Positions 1-8,704 of a stretch of DNA of 62,058 nucleotides are shown here, piece by piece. The notes beneath the pieces are model-generated. The model had not been told where the DNA came from. It searched no databases and saw only the letters and a program-made list of their open reading frames with translations. Location: assembly GCF_002954445.1 (NCBI RefSeq), contig NZ_MQWA01000001.1:1116732-1178789 (forward strand), read 5' to 3'. The first letter of the stretch is position 1. Every line of letters begins with the position of its first letter. A program made the translations under genes and the position numbers. The DNA comes from Rubritalea profundi (GTDB taxonomy: Bacteria; Verrucomicrobiota; Verrucomicrobiia; Verrucomicrobiales; Akkermansiaceae).

Positions 1-160
1 CTTAAACTACCTCTCACAACCCTCTGTAAACTCAGTAAATAGGCATTTACATTTATTCCTCAAAAAGGACTAAAGTTCGTATCCAGCCATACAAGCTGGA
101 TGATTATGAATCAGAATTTAGGAGTTTCTCGGTTCGAAATCGTTTGTTAGTATATATTTC

Positions 161-1087
161 ATGTTTAAGTCCCCCAAATTCACAAATCCTTGGCTTCGAC
201 GTTTCGTCTCCGCTGGTTATATCTGGTGGAAGCGAAACCACGCGAATGAAGCAGCAGCGCTCGCCTTCTACTCTTTGTTCTCTTTAATCCCGATATTACT
301 GATCGGTTTATTTGTTGCTGCGGTCCTAGTCGGTAAAGACACAGCTACATCCAGTCTATTGGAACAAACCAACAATGTGACCGGATTTAGCACCAGCGAC
401 TACCTCCAGCAGGCTCTAAGCCGAGACATGCAGTGGATCGGCAGCAAGTACTCACCTATTATAGGCGGCCTGGTACTTGCGTTTTCAGCAACCAAAGTCA
501 TCAATGAACTAAGGAGAGCTCTAAGCAATATCTTCGGTAACCCTAAGTACAAAAAGCGTAGTCATGAGGCTCTATCAAACCTACTTGGACGATTTATATC
601 GTTGATAATTATCCTCAGCCTAGGGGTGGTCATTGCTAGTTCTGTCATTGGTGAGTCCATTCTAAATGCGATTAGAGAACAACTGACCGACTCCACCTAC
701 CTATTACTCTTCATTAACTATTTATCCCCCTTGGCTACTTTCACGGCGATGACATTTCTCACCACTATTGTGATGAGGTGGCTTCCAAAGCGCCCGCCAC
801 GCCTGAAAGAAGCCATCATAGGAGGGGTTGTTTGCTCAGTACTTATCGTTGCCCTAAAATACGGCCTAATGATTTTCTTAAGGCACGCTAACATCAGCAA
901 CATGTTCGGCGGCGCTTTGACTTTAGTATTGCTCCTGCTGTGGATCTATTTTGCGATGCAAGTTATTCTCTATAGTGCCGAGTTCTCAGCAATTTTAGCG
1001 AAAGAGCGTAGAGAGGCTGAGGGGGTGATAGACGACTCGAACACTATCGAGCCTGAAAGCGAGTGCACAAACCAGCCCCCTGAGTAA
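161..1087 (+). CDS. YihY/BrkB family inner-membrane protein
   Basis: A 308-residue polytopic membrane protein. About six hydrophobic segments are visible, at roughly residues 35-58, 97-112, 145-165, 182-205, 220-240 and 250-275. The first carries the FYSLFSLIP signature seen near the N-terminus of YihY/BrkB proteins, and FSATKVINELRRALSNIF is the conserved cytoplasmic stretch. The C-terminal 35 residues are acidic and hydrophilic. The exact function of the family is not settled; the old names virulence factor BrkB and RNase BN do not describe a proven activity here. The gene converges on proB, and the two 3' ends overlap by 44 bases (1044-1087). No terminator is visible between them. Confidence 0.88.
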   Translation: MFKSPKFTNPWLRRFVSAGYIWWKRNHANEAAALAFYSLFSLIPILLIGLFVAAVLVGKDTATSSLLEQTNNVTGFSTSDYLQQALSRDMQWIGSKYSPIIGGLVLAFSATKVINELRRALSNIFGNPKYKKRSHEALSNLLGRFISLIIILSLGVVIASSVIGESILNAIREQLTDSTYLLLFINYLSPLATFTAMTFLTTIVMRWLPKRPPRLKEAIIGGVVCSVLIVALKYGLMIFLRHANISNMFGGALTLVLLLLWIYFAMQVILYSAEFSAILAKERREAEGVIDDSNTIEPESECTNQPPE

Positions 1088-1799
1088 TTGCATCTAGTCG
1101 TTCAGGGTGCTTGCCATGAGCAACGACTGTTTCAATACCGGCATCGACAGCAATTCTCACAGCTTTGAGTTTAGAAGCCATTCCTCCAATGGAAAACTTC
1201 CCTTTATCTGCTCTGATGAAACCTAAGACATCATCCACATTTTCTACATACTCGACAACATCTGTCGACTCAGGAGCTAGTAACCCGTCGATATTAGAAA
1301 GTAAAATAAGCTGAGATGCTCCGATAAGTGCCGCAACTCTAGCTGAGAGCATATCATTATCCCCAAAGCTTAGCTCCTCCACAGCCACTGAATCATTCTC
1401 ATTTATAATAGGAATAATTTGAGGAGATTTAGATAAACGTTCTAGAGTGTCTTCCACACGAACTCGGCGTGCAGAGTCACGAAAATCATCAGCTGTGAGA
1501 AGTAATTGAGCGACATTCAACTCGAAGTTATTGAATAGATTTTCGTAGGCATGCATCAAACGAGTTTGCCCAACTGCAGCACAAGCCTGGCGCGTTGGCA
1601 CATCTGAGGGATACTCATTCAAACCTAACTGAGATATACCTGCTCCCACCGCACCACTAGACACTAGCACACACGGTTGACCAGAACGCACGAGGTCAGC
1701 AACGGCCGTCACTAACTTTGTAAGCGCTACACGATCTAACTTACCGTCAATTTCACGAGTCAGCACCCCAGTGCCAATTTTGATAACTATCGGCTTCAT
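1044..1799 (-). CDS. proB: Glutamate 5-kinase (short form, no PUA domain)
   Basis: Glutamate 5-kinase phosphorylates the gamma-carboxyl of glutamate, the first step of proline synthesis. The 251 residues match the amino-acid-kinase domain alone: KIGTGVLT at the N-terminus, SSGAVGAG near residue 47, INENDSVAVEE and FGDNDMLSARVA near residues 132-150, and SIGGMASKLKAV near residue 203. The enterobacterial enzyme is about 367 residues and ends in a PUA domain; that domain is absent, as in many short ProB proteins. The start overlaps the stop of the upstream DHHA2 reading frame by four bases (1796-1799), which suggests translational coupling in a minus-strand operon. No proA is present in the window. 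Confidence 0.93.
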   Translation of the reverse strand: MKPIVIKIGTGVLTREIDGKLDRVALTKLVTAVADLVRSGQPCVLVSSGAVGAGISQLGLNEYPSDVPTRQACAAVGQTRLMHAYENLFNNFELNVAQLLLTADDFRDSARRVRVEDTLERLSKSPQIIPIINENDSVAVEELSFGDNDMLSARVAALIGASQLILLSNIDGLLAPESTDVVEYVENVDDVLGFIRADKGKFSIGGMASKLKAVRIAVDAGIETVVAHGKHPERLDAITQGAGLCTRFQAR

Positions 1800-2362
1800 A
1801 TACTTTCAAGTGAAATTGCCGCAGCGCAACGAATTGCATCACTCACGGCCGGGAAAATTTGCTTTTTACGACTCACTACACCATCGGCATCAAGTACATT
1901 TTTTGAAATTTCATCAAAGGGCAAAGCTTCGATCACCCGAGGATCTCCAACTGCGACTATCTTGCTATAATGCTTCGTTATATCTGTCACAGCAAGCAAT
2001 GCCACATCGTAGCCTTTATTGCTGATCAACCGCTCCAGGCCAGTGATCATTTCATCAGCCCTTTCGCTAAAGCGCTCAAGATCCATTTCTTCGACCTGTG
2101 AAATACTGATAAACTTCCCTCCTTCGTTGAACTGCTTGCGATCTGTACCTATCAATTCGTCTACTGATCCTTTTCTCAGTAATGAACCTGAAGCAAAAAA
2201 GTCATGAGTGAATTGAGTAGCATCCACCTCTGCAATATTCGTCAACCAAGCCAACATATCTCTATCCAACTCAGTAGTCGTAGGTGATGTTAAGTTAAGC
2301 GTGTCTGAAATAAGACCAGCACAGAGACACATGGCAACCCCTTTTGATAGAGGTATACTCAT
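1796..2362 (-). CDS. DHHA2 C-terminal half of CBS-type Mn-dependent pyrophosphatase (frameshift fragment)
   Basis: 188 residues matching the C-terminal part of family II inorganic pyrophosphatases. SPTTTELDRD lies near residue 28, and the substrate-binding SRKKQ motif is present as VVSRKKQIFP near residue 165. The N-terminal half is encoded just upstream in another frame (2359-3501), and the two frames overlap as ATGA. Bases just upstream of this ATG, read in this frame, give GSSSTLVARKFRY, which continues naturally into the present N-terminus. This frame is therefore probably the displaced rest of one gene. If translated alone it would lack the metal-binding DHH domain. Merged, the protein would be about 568 residues, normal for the CBS/DRTGG subclass. 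Confidence 0.85.
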   Translation of the reverse strand: MSIPLSKGVAMCLCAGLISDTLNLTSPTTTELDRDMLAWLTNIAEVDATQFTHDFFASGSLLRKGSVDELIGTDRKQFNEGGKFISISQVEEMDLERFSERADEMITGLERLISNKGYDVALLAVTDITKHYSKIVAVGDPRVIEALPFDEISKNVLDADGVVSRKKQIFPAVSDAIRCAAAISLESI

Positions 2363-3501
2363 ATATCTAAATTTCCGAGCAACCAGAGTGGAGGATGAAC
2401 CACGGGCTCGTTCAAAAAACGAATGGGCTCGCGTGACATCACATCCCCACCAAGCCGGTGATGGTCGATAACTTCGATCACATTGGCCTCCTCAACCCCT
2501 CGGACAGCCTGAGCGTATTCATTGTGGTCGACTAACACCAAAGTGGTCGAGGGTGGGTCAACAAGAGCTGATTTACGAAAAACTCCGACAAGCTTACGCG
2601 TCCCCTTCTCCACTACCGGAAAAAGATCTTGGCGCGCGGCACTGAGACGCTTCCGCATATCTGAGACAGCCTCGTCAGCATTCACACAAAGAAATTCGTC
2701 ACCCAAAGCATTACTCACAGAGCGAGAACAGCGAACTAACTGCACGGTCGTAGCAGTATCAAAACGCGAAAGAATAATTGCCACTCCTTTTTCCTTTGCT
2801 TCAGAAATAACTTCGTCTTGGACTTTATAGCCACCTGTCACGACGAGCACCCGCACACTATTAGTCACTGCCGCTAAATGAATATCCTCACGATCACCGC
2901 AGATCACTACCTGTTTATCGCAGAGTCCTTCTTCTTTGGCCGCATTGATGCTCTCTAACACAGATTCCTTACTCGATGCTCCTACGAACATGATAAGATC
3001 TTCCTCATCTTCGCTCAAGTCTGCAGCCACTGAACGCCCTTTAAGAGTTTCTTTAATATGCTGCTGAGACACATGAATCGTCTTCACGCTCTGCTGCCCC
3101 TCGAGGCTATCTGGCATCAAAAGTTGCATTAGATCGGTGAAGCGCAGGATTCCTCGGATTTCATTACTCGCACTAACAACTGGGACCGACTTGACCTCGG
3201 ATTTCTGCATAGCTCGATAAACGGAATAGAAAGTCGCATCCTCGCCAACCGACACATGATCTTTGTCACAAATAAGTTCCGCAGTAGTCCTAACATCTGT
3301 GACCAGCGCTGGAGTTTCCATTCCAGCCTGTTCGAGAACCCAAGCAACGCGAGACGGCACAGCACCGCAGCGAATAGGGACTGCATCTACATTTTCAGCT
3401 CTACGAAGGTATTCAGCCTGACCTATGGCGGCACAGATTGCGTCGGTATCAGGGTTTAGGTGACCGACGACGTAGGTGGGTTTCTGGCTATTCAGAGTCA
3501 T
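2359..3501 (-). CDS. DHH-CBS-DRTGG N-terminal part of Mn-dependent inorganic pyrophosphatase (frameshift fragment)
   Basis: The family hydrolyses pyrophosphate to phosphate in the cytoplasm; the CBS domains bind adenine nucleotides to regulate it. Visible are GHLNPDTDAICAA (residues 13-25, metal-binding), a CBS region from about residue 70, a DRTGG-like domain at about 160-260, a second CBS segment ending RKLVGVFRKSALV, then VDHNEYAQAV and IDHHRLGGD. After NEPV (about residue 367) the frame departs from the family and ends in 13 unrelated residues. Adding one G at about 2400/2401 restores the family sequence and joins the frame to the DHHA2 part. The gene is either a recent pseudogene, a sequencing error, or a two-subunit enzyme. 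Confidence 0.87.
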   Translation of the reverse strand: MTLNSQKPTYVVGHLNPDTDAICAAIGQAEYLRRAENVDAVPIRCGAVPSRVAWVLEQAGMETPALVTDVRTTAELICDKDHVSVGEDATFYSVYRAMQKSEVKSVPVVSASNEIRGILRFTDLMQLLMPDSLEGQQSVKTIHVSQQHIKETLKGRSVAADLSEDEEDLIMFVGASSKESVLESINAAKEEGLCDKQVVICGDREDIHLAAVTNSVRVLVVTGGYKVQDEVISEAKEKGVAIILSRFDTATTVQLVRCSRSVSNALGDEFLCVNADEAVSDMRKRLSAARQDLFPVVEKGTRKLVGVFRKSALVDPPSTTLVLVDHNEYAQAVRGVEEANVIEVIDHHRLGGDVMSREPIRFLNEPVVHPPLWLLGNLDI

Positions 3502-3563
3502 TTTTTAATTTACTATAGGCGGGTAAGCTCAACACATTTTTCCAGCAATGCAATAGCGAGTTG

Positions 3564-4145
3564 TCACATCTTCCATATCTGACTGAAAATCGCACCCTTC
3601 CACCATTCATTTTCTCCAATCTTCGTCATTTCATGTTCAATAAGTATTTCGTCTGGCTTTGAAAACTCCACGAAGGGAACTCCTGCAAACGCGTGAAAGA
3701 ACCATTGCATGCAAACAACCAGAGCTGCGGCCTTACGGTGGGCTCTAGAATCAAAATCGCTCACTAATAATATGCCGTTAGGATTCAAGCTTGCTGATAT
3801 GGCCCCAACAAAACTCATTCGATGTTCGCAGCCAAACCCATCAAGCACAAAGTGACACACAATAGCATCGTAAGATTTTTGGCTTCCTCTCTCAAACTTC
3901 TCACAGCGCCATATCACTCTAGAGTCATGAGCGGCGCGCTTCTGAGCGACCCGAAGCATCCCAGGGCTACAATCAATGTAGTCGATTTTAAAGTCTTGCT
4001 CGGATTTCAAAAGTTCAACTAAGAATCGACCATCGCCATCGCCCACGACTGCAATAGATGGACACTCCACCTCTATCAGACTTTGAAGAAGTGCCTCCAA
4101 GTAACTCAATCTTGCTTTTTGTAAGGTTGAAGAAAAGACCAGCAT
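3564..4145 (-). CDS. Class I SAM-dependent methyltransferase
   Basis: 193 residues. The glycine-rich SAM-binding motif I is IAVVGDGDGRFLVELL (residues 32-47). It is followed by an acidic strand end IDYIDCSPGMLRVAQKRA (motif II type) and YDAIVCHFVLDGF (motif IV position). These features fit a Rossmann-fold class I methyltransferase of the Methyltransf_11/25 type. The substrate cannot be read from the sequence. The neighbour upstream on the same strand is a UbiA-like protein, so a quinone or lipid methylation role is possible, but that is inference from adjacency only. The gene lies 37 bases after the UbiA-like stop. Confidence 0.75.
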   Translation of the reverse strand: MLVFSSTLQKARLSYLEALLQSLIEVECPSIAVVGDGDGRFLVELLKSEQDFKIDYIDCSPGMLRVAQKRAAHDSRVIWRCEKFERGSQKSYDAIVCHFVLDGFGCEHRMSFVGAISASLNPNGILLVSDFDSRAHRKAAALVVCMQWFFHAFAGVPFVEFSKPDEILIEHEMTKIGENEWWKGAIFSQIWKM

Positions 4146-4182
4146 TTCAAGCCATCGGTAGGCTTCAGCACCCGTGAGTAAT

Positions 4183-5133
4183 CTATGCTAGCCACACGAC
4201 GAGGGGCACAGGAATTACCAATGCTAAGTCAGCCAAAACCCTCAAAGCCGCCACTGAAAAACGGGAACGCGAGCGGTTGATTACATGCAACAGTCCAGCT
4301 GAAGCCATCACTGCGTAACATAAAGGAGCACTGTAATCGTCAACAACAAAGGCAACTGCAAACACGGTCCCGACAACTAACATAAACAAGCCCATAGACA
4401 GAGCCACCTCACTCTCTTGCTTGACCTCGGGGTCACTCGAACGTCTGGAGCGTTCCCAAAGATCTATAGCATTGATATTCATGACACACAGCAAACCAAA
4501 CAAAAGCACATGCACTGAGAGCAATACCGTATTGAGTGTCAGCAAAACCATCCCAACGAATTTTGCAAGTGATGAAAAAAATGCGACCACGAGTTGAAAG
4601 CCCTCAGCTCCTTGAAATGGTTGAAACACATCTGAGAGCACTAGATCCAACGGCTCAGAGGCTACAACTATAGGCGCGGCAACACCATAGGCAAAGGTCA
4701 AACCAGCCACCATATTTTTGGCGTAGGCTACATCAGCCTTATCAAACAAAGAAACTAGCCAGTAACAACCGACTAGAACTGCTCCCACTACACCCACAGT
4801 GAGCAACACGCGTGACATGTGAAACAGCGCAAAATAGCTGCTATATCCTATGATTCCTACAGCCAGCAGAATCAAGATCCATCGGCTTTTCCAATGGAAT
4901 CGATGACGCCATGGCATCTCACCCTCGATTGGGTGCACGCCACGACTCACATCGCGAATACGATCGACGACGTAGATGCACCAGACAGCGGCAGCTAGAA
5001 GTAAATAGGACGAGAGTTCAAGGTATTGAACTCTCAATGCCTCGGCCACCATCCACATCCAAACCAAGGCTACGATGGGTGCATCGAGACTCAGTAGGTT
5101 AGGAAGCAACCAAGCTGGAGGACGCTTATTCAT
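4183..5133 (-). CDS. UbiA-like prenyltransferase family membrane protein
   Basis: 316 residues with about eight hydrophobic segments. The first cytoplasmic loop reads YVVDRIRDVSRG (residues 55-66), a DxxxD version of the aspartate-rich motif that binds prenyl diphosphate through magnesium. A second charged loop NAIDLWERSRRSSDPE (about residue 221) is in the place of the second UbiA motif but is degenerate. The protein therefore looks like a divergent UbiA-superfamily member; whether it is an active prenyltransferase is uncertain. It is followed by a methyltransferase gene in the same direction and preceded by a small lipoprotein gene 23 bases upstream. Confidence 0.68.
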   Translation of the reverse strand: MNKRPPAWLLPNLLSLDAPIVALVWMWMVAEALRVQYLELSSYLLLAAAVWCIYVVDRIRDVSRGVHPIEGEMPWRHRFHWKSRWILILLAVGIIGYSSYFALFHMSRVLLTVGVVGAVLVGCYWLVSLFDKADVAYAKNMVAGLTFAYGVAAPIVVASEPLDLVLSDVFQPFQGAEGFQLVVAFFSSLAKFVGMVLLTLNTVLLSVHVLLFGLLCVMNINAIDLWERSRRSSDPEVKQESEVALSMGLFMLVVGTVFAVAFVVDDYSAPLCYAVMASAGLLHVINRSRSRFSVAALRVLADLALVIPVPLVVWLA

Positions 5134-5156
5134 AAATAGGTCCTCCAGTGGAGAAA

Positions 5157-5381
5157 TTAGTGGGCAGGGTGACCGGAATGATCATGTTCCTTCTTAGAAG
5201 GAGCCTCAACTTTGTGCTCGCCGTGCTCTTTATCAGCATCGCCGTGCTCAGCATGCTGATCGTGGCCGTGCGCATCATGAGATTCGTAGAGCTGCTTTGT
5301 TTTGTCCCATTCGTGCTTTTCACAGGAAGAAAGACCTACGAAAACTGCGAGGATGCTTGCGCTAAGGATGAAAAATTTCAT
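5157..5381 (-). CDS. Small histidine-rich lipoprotein
   Basis: 74 residues. A signal peptide MKFFILSASILAVFVGLSSC ends in a lipobox (LSSC, Cys20), so lipid attachment after cleavage is expected. The mature part is highly charged and contains about a dozen histidines in HxH and EHGxH patterns, such as HDAHGHDQHAEHGD and KEHDHSGHPAH. This suggests metal binding (Zn, Cu, Ni or Fe) in the periplasm or at the outer membrane; the metal and role are inference. The antisense frame over the same stretch looks like a mirror product. Its 3' end is only 23 bases from the start of the UbiA-like gene, so they could share a transcript. Confidence 0.7.
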   Translation of the reverse strand: MKFFILSASILAVFVGLSSCEKHEWDKTKQLYESHDAHGHDQHAEHGDADKEHGEHKVEAPSKKEHDHSGHPAH

Positions 5382-5498
5382 TACGAGAAAAATCCATACC
5401 CGACATTAGACTAAAATCAAGACCTCAATATAGCTAATACTCAAATAAAGGTGACACGCCAGCCAATCCTAGCCACATTTTACTTCAGCCAAAAAGAT

Positions 5499-7196
5499 CT
5501 AGAACCTAAAGAGATTGCCACCTCGTTTCCCAACTAGAGCAAAGGCTCCAGCGAGTGCAACACCAAGGAATATCATCGCCCAAACCCCCAAAGCTGAGGC
5601 AATTTCATGACCGTTGCCTAGAGTACTCAACAAAGCGTATATCGCTTTAGTAATTGGATAGTGTTCGGCTTGCTGTGCTAGAATGAGACTATCAGAGACC
5701 TCTAACATTGCGAAAGCAAATGCTAGGATAGCACCAGCAATCAAACTAGTGCCAATCAATGGTAATCCCACGCGCCAGAATGCACGGGCAGGAGAAGCCC
5801 CCATAGACATTGCCGCCTCCTCTAGTTCAACATTACTTTGTTGAAGACCAGACACTGCTGCCCTCACTACGAAAGGTAATCGACGAACAGCGTATGCCAC
5901 AATCAAAAGTAAAGCTGGACTACCATTCGCTCCAATCAAAAAACTAAATGCTCCACCATTCTCACTCATGGACAAGTAACCAAAGGCTAACACAAGACCT
6001 GGAACAGCTAGAGGTAACATCATTAGCGCATCTAGGACGTTTCGTCCCCACATTTTACTACGGACAATAACCCAAGCAATAGCCACCCCAAGAATTACGT
6101 CCAAAAACGTAGCACCTGAGGCATACAACAAGCTATTCTTTATAGAGCCTAATACCAATGGATGCCCCAAACCTTCACCATAGTGCTGAAGTGTGAGTGA
6201 TTCAGGAAAGATCGTGCCATACCAATCCGAAGAGACAGACAAGAAGAAGACTCCGAAATGGGGAACGGTGGCCAAGATGAAGACGAAAGCAAAGCTAAGT
6301 GAGATAAGCCACCCCTTAAGCCCTTTAAGTTTTCTTTCTTGAATATCAGCTTTGGGTTTGGTCGATAAGCCCAACTTATTACGCCCTAAAATAACTTTCG
6401 AGACAGCATAAACCAGCACCGAAATAGTCAACATCACTGCGACCAAAGCGTAGGGAATAGGATTGCTACTCAGATCCTTAATTCCCTCGAAAATTTGCAC
6501 TGGCGCAACACGAGTGTAATCAAATACCAAAGGCACTCCGAGTTCCGTAAACGACCAGATAAAGACGATCGCCGCACCCGCAAATATCCCAGGCATACAC
6601 AAAGGTAATGTAATGCGCTTAAAGCGAGTCCAAGGCGAAGCACCTAGATTCTGTGCCGCTTGCTCCATTGCTGGATCCAGATTACCTAGAGCAGCCAAGA
6701 TATTCATATACAAGATAGGATAGAGGTGCAGAGCATTCAGTAGAACAATTCCCCAGAACTTGCCGGCACCTAACCAGTCCGTTGGAGCCGCTGCAGACAT
6801 AAAGCCTAAATCTATGAGCAATGCATTCAGAGCCCCCTCAACCCCTAACATATGACGCACACCCACAGCCCCAACAAATGGAGGCAAAACCAAGGGGGCC
6901 AGCACCAACACCGTGAGCCACTTTTTCCCAGGAAACGTCCAACGGTAGGACACCAGAGCCAAAGGCAACGCTATGAAAAAGGTGAAAATAGTACTCATGA
7001 CACCCAGAGCAAAGGCATTCCAAAGCCCTTCTAGATAGATTGGGTTGCTGAAAATGATCCACAGGTAAGCGATCGAGAACTGCCCGTTTTGATCCAGAAA
7101 GGCCTGCTTCAGCACATCTGCCACCGGCATTAAAAAGAACACGCCAAAAAAGAAAGTCACCAAAAACGTGATCAATACTGCCTTACCACGCTTCAT
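5499..7196 (-). CDS. Fbp-type ABC transporter permease (two fused permease modules)
   Basis: 565 residues with two BPD_transp_1 modules, as in FbpB/AfuB iron permeases. Each has an EAA loop: EQAAQNLGASPWTRFKRITL (about 178-197) and EEAAMSMGASPARAFWRVGL (about 455-475). About twelve transmembrane segments are present, and a polar linker with KPKADIQERK separates the halves. The start codon overlaps the end of the binding-protein gene by four bases (7193-7196), and the ATPase gene lies directly upstream of that, giving a complete importer operon in the order ATPase, binding protein, permease. Ferric iron is the usual substrate of this architecture, but related systems carry other anions or phosphonates, so the substrate stays open. 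Confidence 0.88.
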   Translation of the reverse strand: MKRGKAVLITFLVTFFFGVFFLMPVADVLKQAFLDQNGQFSIAYLWIIFSNPIYLEGLWNAFALGVMSTIFTFFIALPLALVSYRWTFPGKKWLTVLVLAPLVLPPFVGAVGVRHMLGVEGALNALLIDLGFMSAAAPTDWLGAGKFWGIVLLNALHLYPILYMNILAALGNLDPAMEQAAQNLGASPWTRFKRITLPLCMPGIFAGAAIVFIWSFTELGVPLVFDYTRVAPVQIFEGIKDLSSNPIPYALVAVMLTISVLVYAVSKVILGRNKLGLSTKPKADIQERKLKGLKGWLISLSFAFVFILATVPHFGVFFLSVSSDWYGTIFPESLTLQHYGEGLGHPLVLGSIKNSLLYASGATFLDVILGVAIAWVIVRSKMWGRNVLDALMMLPLAVPGLVLAFGYLSMSENGGAFSFLIGANGSPALLLIVAYAVRRLPFVVRAAVSGLQQSNVELEEAAMSMGASPARAFWRVGLPLIGTSLIAGAILAFAFAMLEVSDSLILAQQAEHYPITKAIYALLSTLGNGHEIASALGVWAMIFLGVALAGAFALVGKRGGNLFRF

Positions 7197-8698
7197 GGCC
7201 TATTAGCCTCCTCTTTTGCTAGTTCAGCAGCTTCTTTGTAGTTTCTTCGGAAAATACCGGTCATACGTTTTGCCTCTTTAGCTGATTCTATTTTATTACC
7301 AGAATTCAATTGCTCACGCATCTCACCCATCGCTTTAACATAGGACACATATGAGACATCCTGAAAACGAGACATCGTCATCTCAGGCATATCGTATTGC
7401 ACTAGCCCTACCCATGCCGCCTGCAACTCATGGTGGGCATCGATACACATACTTTTGATGATATACCGCAGCGCGTCAAAGACCGGGCCTGTGATTTCTG
7501 GCTGATAGATAAACAAAGGAGTTTCAGCATAAGGCCTCACCTCCGGATCCGTAAAGTCAGCTAAATTCTCAGGGCTGTAGACTGAGGGACGGATTGGTAA
7601 CCGGCGTAAAGCTCGCCTTTTCGGCCCACCTTCAGAGCCCACACGCTTATTCCAGAGCACCTGCCCGTCCTCGCTCAATAAGTACTCCACAAACCCCTGC
7701 GCTAATTCGGAGTTCGGAGCCCCTTTGAAAACGGCCACGGGATCAACACTCAGTGAGGAGCCACCATCTGGAGCTACCCACTGAAGCCTAGAGGAACCGT
7801 CAGGCTTCTTTAGCTTTTCATTATACGCTCTACCGTAGAAATCGATACACATTCCTGCAGCGGCATCCCCCTGAGAAACATCATGAGGAATCTTGGTTGC
7901 TGCATCGGTAAAGTAGCGAGCATTCGCTGCTATTTTTTGAATCAAATTGAGCCCATCTGCCCAACCATAACCGATAGCTCGCTGCCGGCGCATCTCCTCA
8001 GTCTCTCCTGGTTGCCTCCGGGTGCTCGCCAGAGACTGGTGGATTTTTTGCTGCACTAACATCTCGAATGCTCGCGCGACTGAGCCACTTTTCGTTGGGT
8101 CAGCCATTGCGATTGAGCCTAGATATTTAGGGTCACTAAGGTCATCCCAGGTTTTTGGTGGTTCAATGCGTAATCGCTCAAGATTATCTACATTATAACA
8201 AATACCAAATTGTGAGAGACATACACCCACCCAATATTTTTCCTTATTGTAATAGGTTTCCCCAGTGTACATCCGGGGAATCCCCAACTTACCATCGAAC
8301 CAATCCTCGTGAGTACTAAAGACATCAAGCTTCTCAAATCGTCCAGCTTTCGCCATTTTCTCAAAGATGTATTCACCGCCACCAAAAAACACATCTATCC
8401 CCACTCCACCACCTTTGGCATTGGTAAATTTACTATCTAGCACCATACGAATCTCGGATGTGCCACCTGGAGTTCTCCAGTCGATATATACCTTTTTGCC
8501 CGTTTTCTTCTGCCAATAGGCATTGAAAGCTTCGGTAAATTCACTGCGAATTGTTTCATTGTGCGGCGTAATCACCACCAATACCTCATCAGCCTCAGAT
8601 CGACTAACCGCCTCTGGCCTCTGTAAAATGAGTGGCGAAACAGCCACCAACACAAGGGCGGCGATCACTCCAATTCGTTTATTCCAGAATTTCTTCAT
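7193..8698 (-). CDS. ABC transporter extracellular solute-binding protein (Fbp-like, large)
   Basis: 501 residues, larger than the roughly 340-residue FbpA. An N-terminal hydrophobic segment (about residues 8-26) acts as a signal peptide or anchor. The mature part has the SBP_bac family look: EVLVVITPHNETIRSEFTEAF, a conserved WDDLSDPKYLGSIAMADPTKSGS block, and DAAAGMCIDFYGRAYN. The C-terminal 120 residues, with FVEYLLSEDGQVLWNKRVGSEGG followed by a helical tail, extend beyond the short ferric-binding proteins. The gene sits between the permease and ATPase genes of the same operon. The ligand could be iron or another metal complex; no tyrosine pair typical of FbpA could be assigned confidently. 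Confidence 0.87.
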   Translation of the reverse strand: MKKFWNKRIGVIAALVLVAVSPLILQRPEAVSRSEADEVLVVITPHNETIRSEFTEAFNAYWQKKTGKKVYIDWRTPGGTSEIRMVLDSKFTNAKGGGVGIDVFFGGGEYIFEKMAKAGRFEKLDVFSTHEDWFDGKLGIPRMYTGETYYNKEKYWVGVCLSQFGICYNVDNLERLRIEPPKTWDDLSDPKYLGSIAMADPTKSGSVARAFEMLVQQKIHQSLASTRRQPGETEEMRRQRAIGYGWADGLNLIQKIAANARYFTDAATKIPHDVSQGDAAAGMCIDFYGRAYNEKLKKPDGSSRLQWVAPDGGSSLSVDPVAVFKGAPNSELAQGFVEYLLSEDGQVLWNKRVGSEGGPKRRALRRLPIRPSVYSPENLADFTDPEVRPYAETPLFIYQPEITGPVFDALRYIIKSMCIDAHHELQAAWVGLVQYDMPEMTMSRFQDVSYVSYVKAMGEMREQLNSGNKIESAKEAKRMTGIFRRNYKEAAELAKEEANRP

Positions 8699-8704
8699 CT
8701 CTGA

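Noticed and set aside
2359-2405. Programmed -1 frameshift in the pyrophosphatase gene
   Set aside because: There is no slippery heptamer and no clear downstream stem; a simple one-base deletion explains the two frames.
5126-5414. Alternative frames over the His-rich lipoprotein on both strands
   Set aside because: Only the frame 5157-5381 gives a signal peptide with lipobox; the others mirror its repeats.
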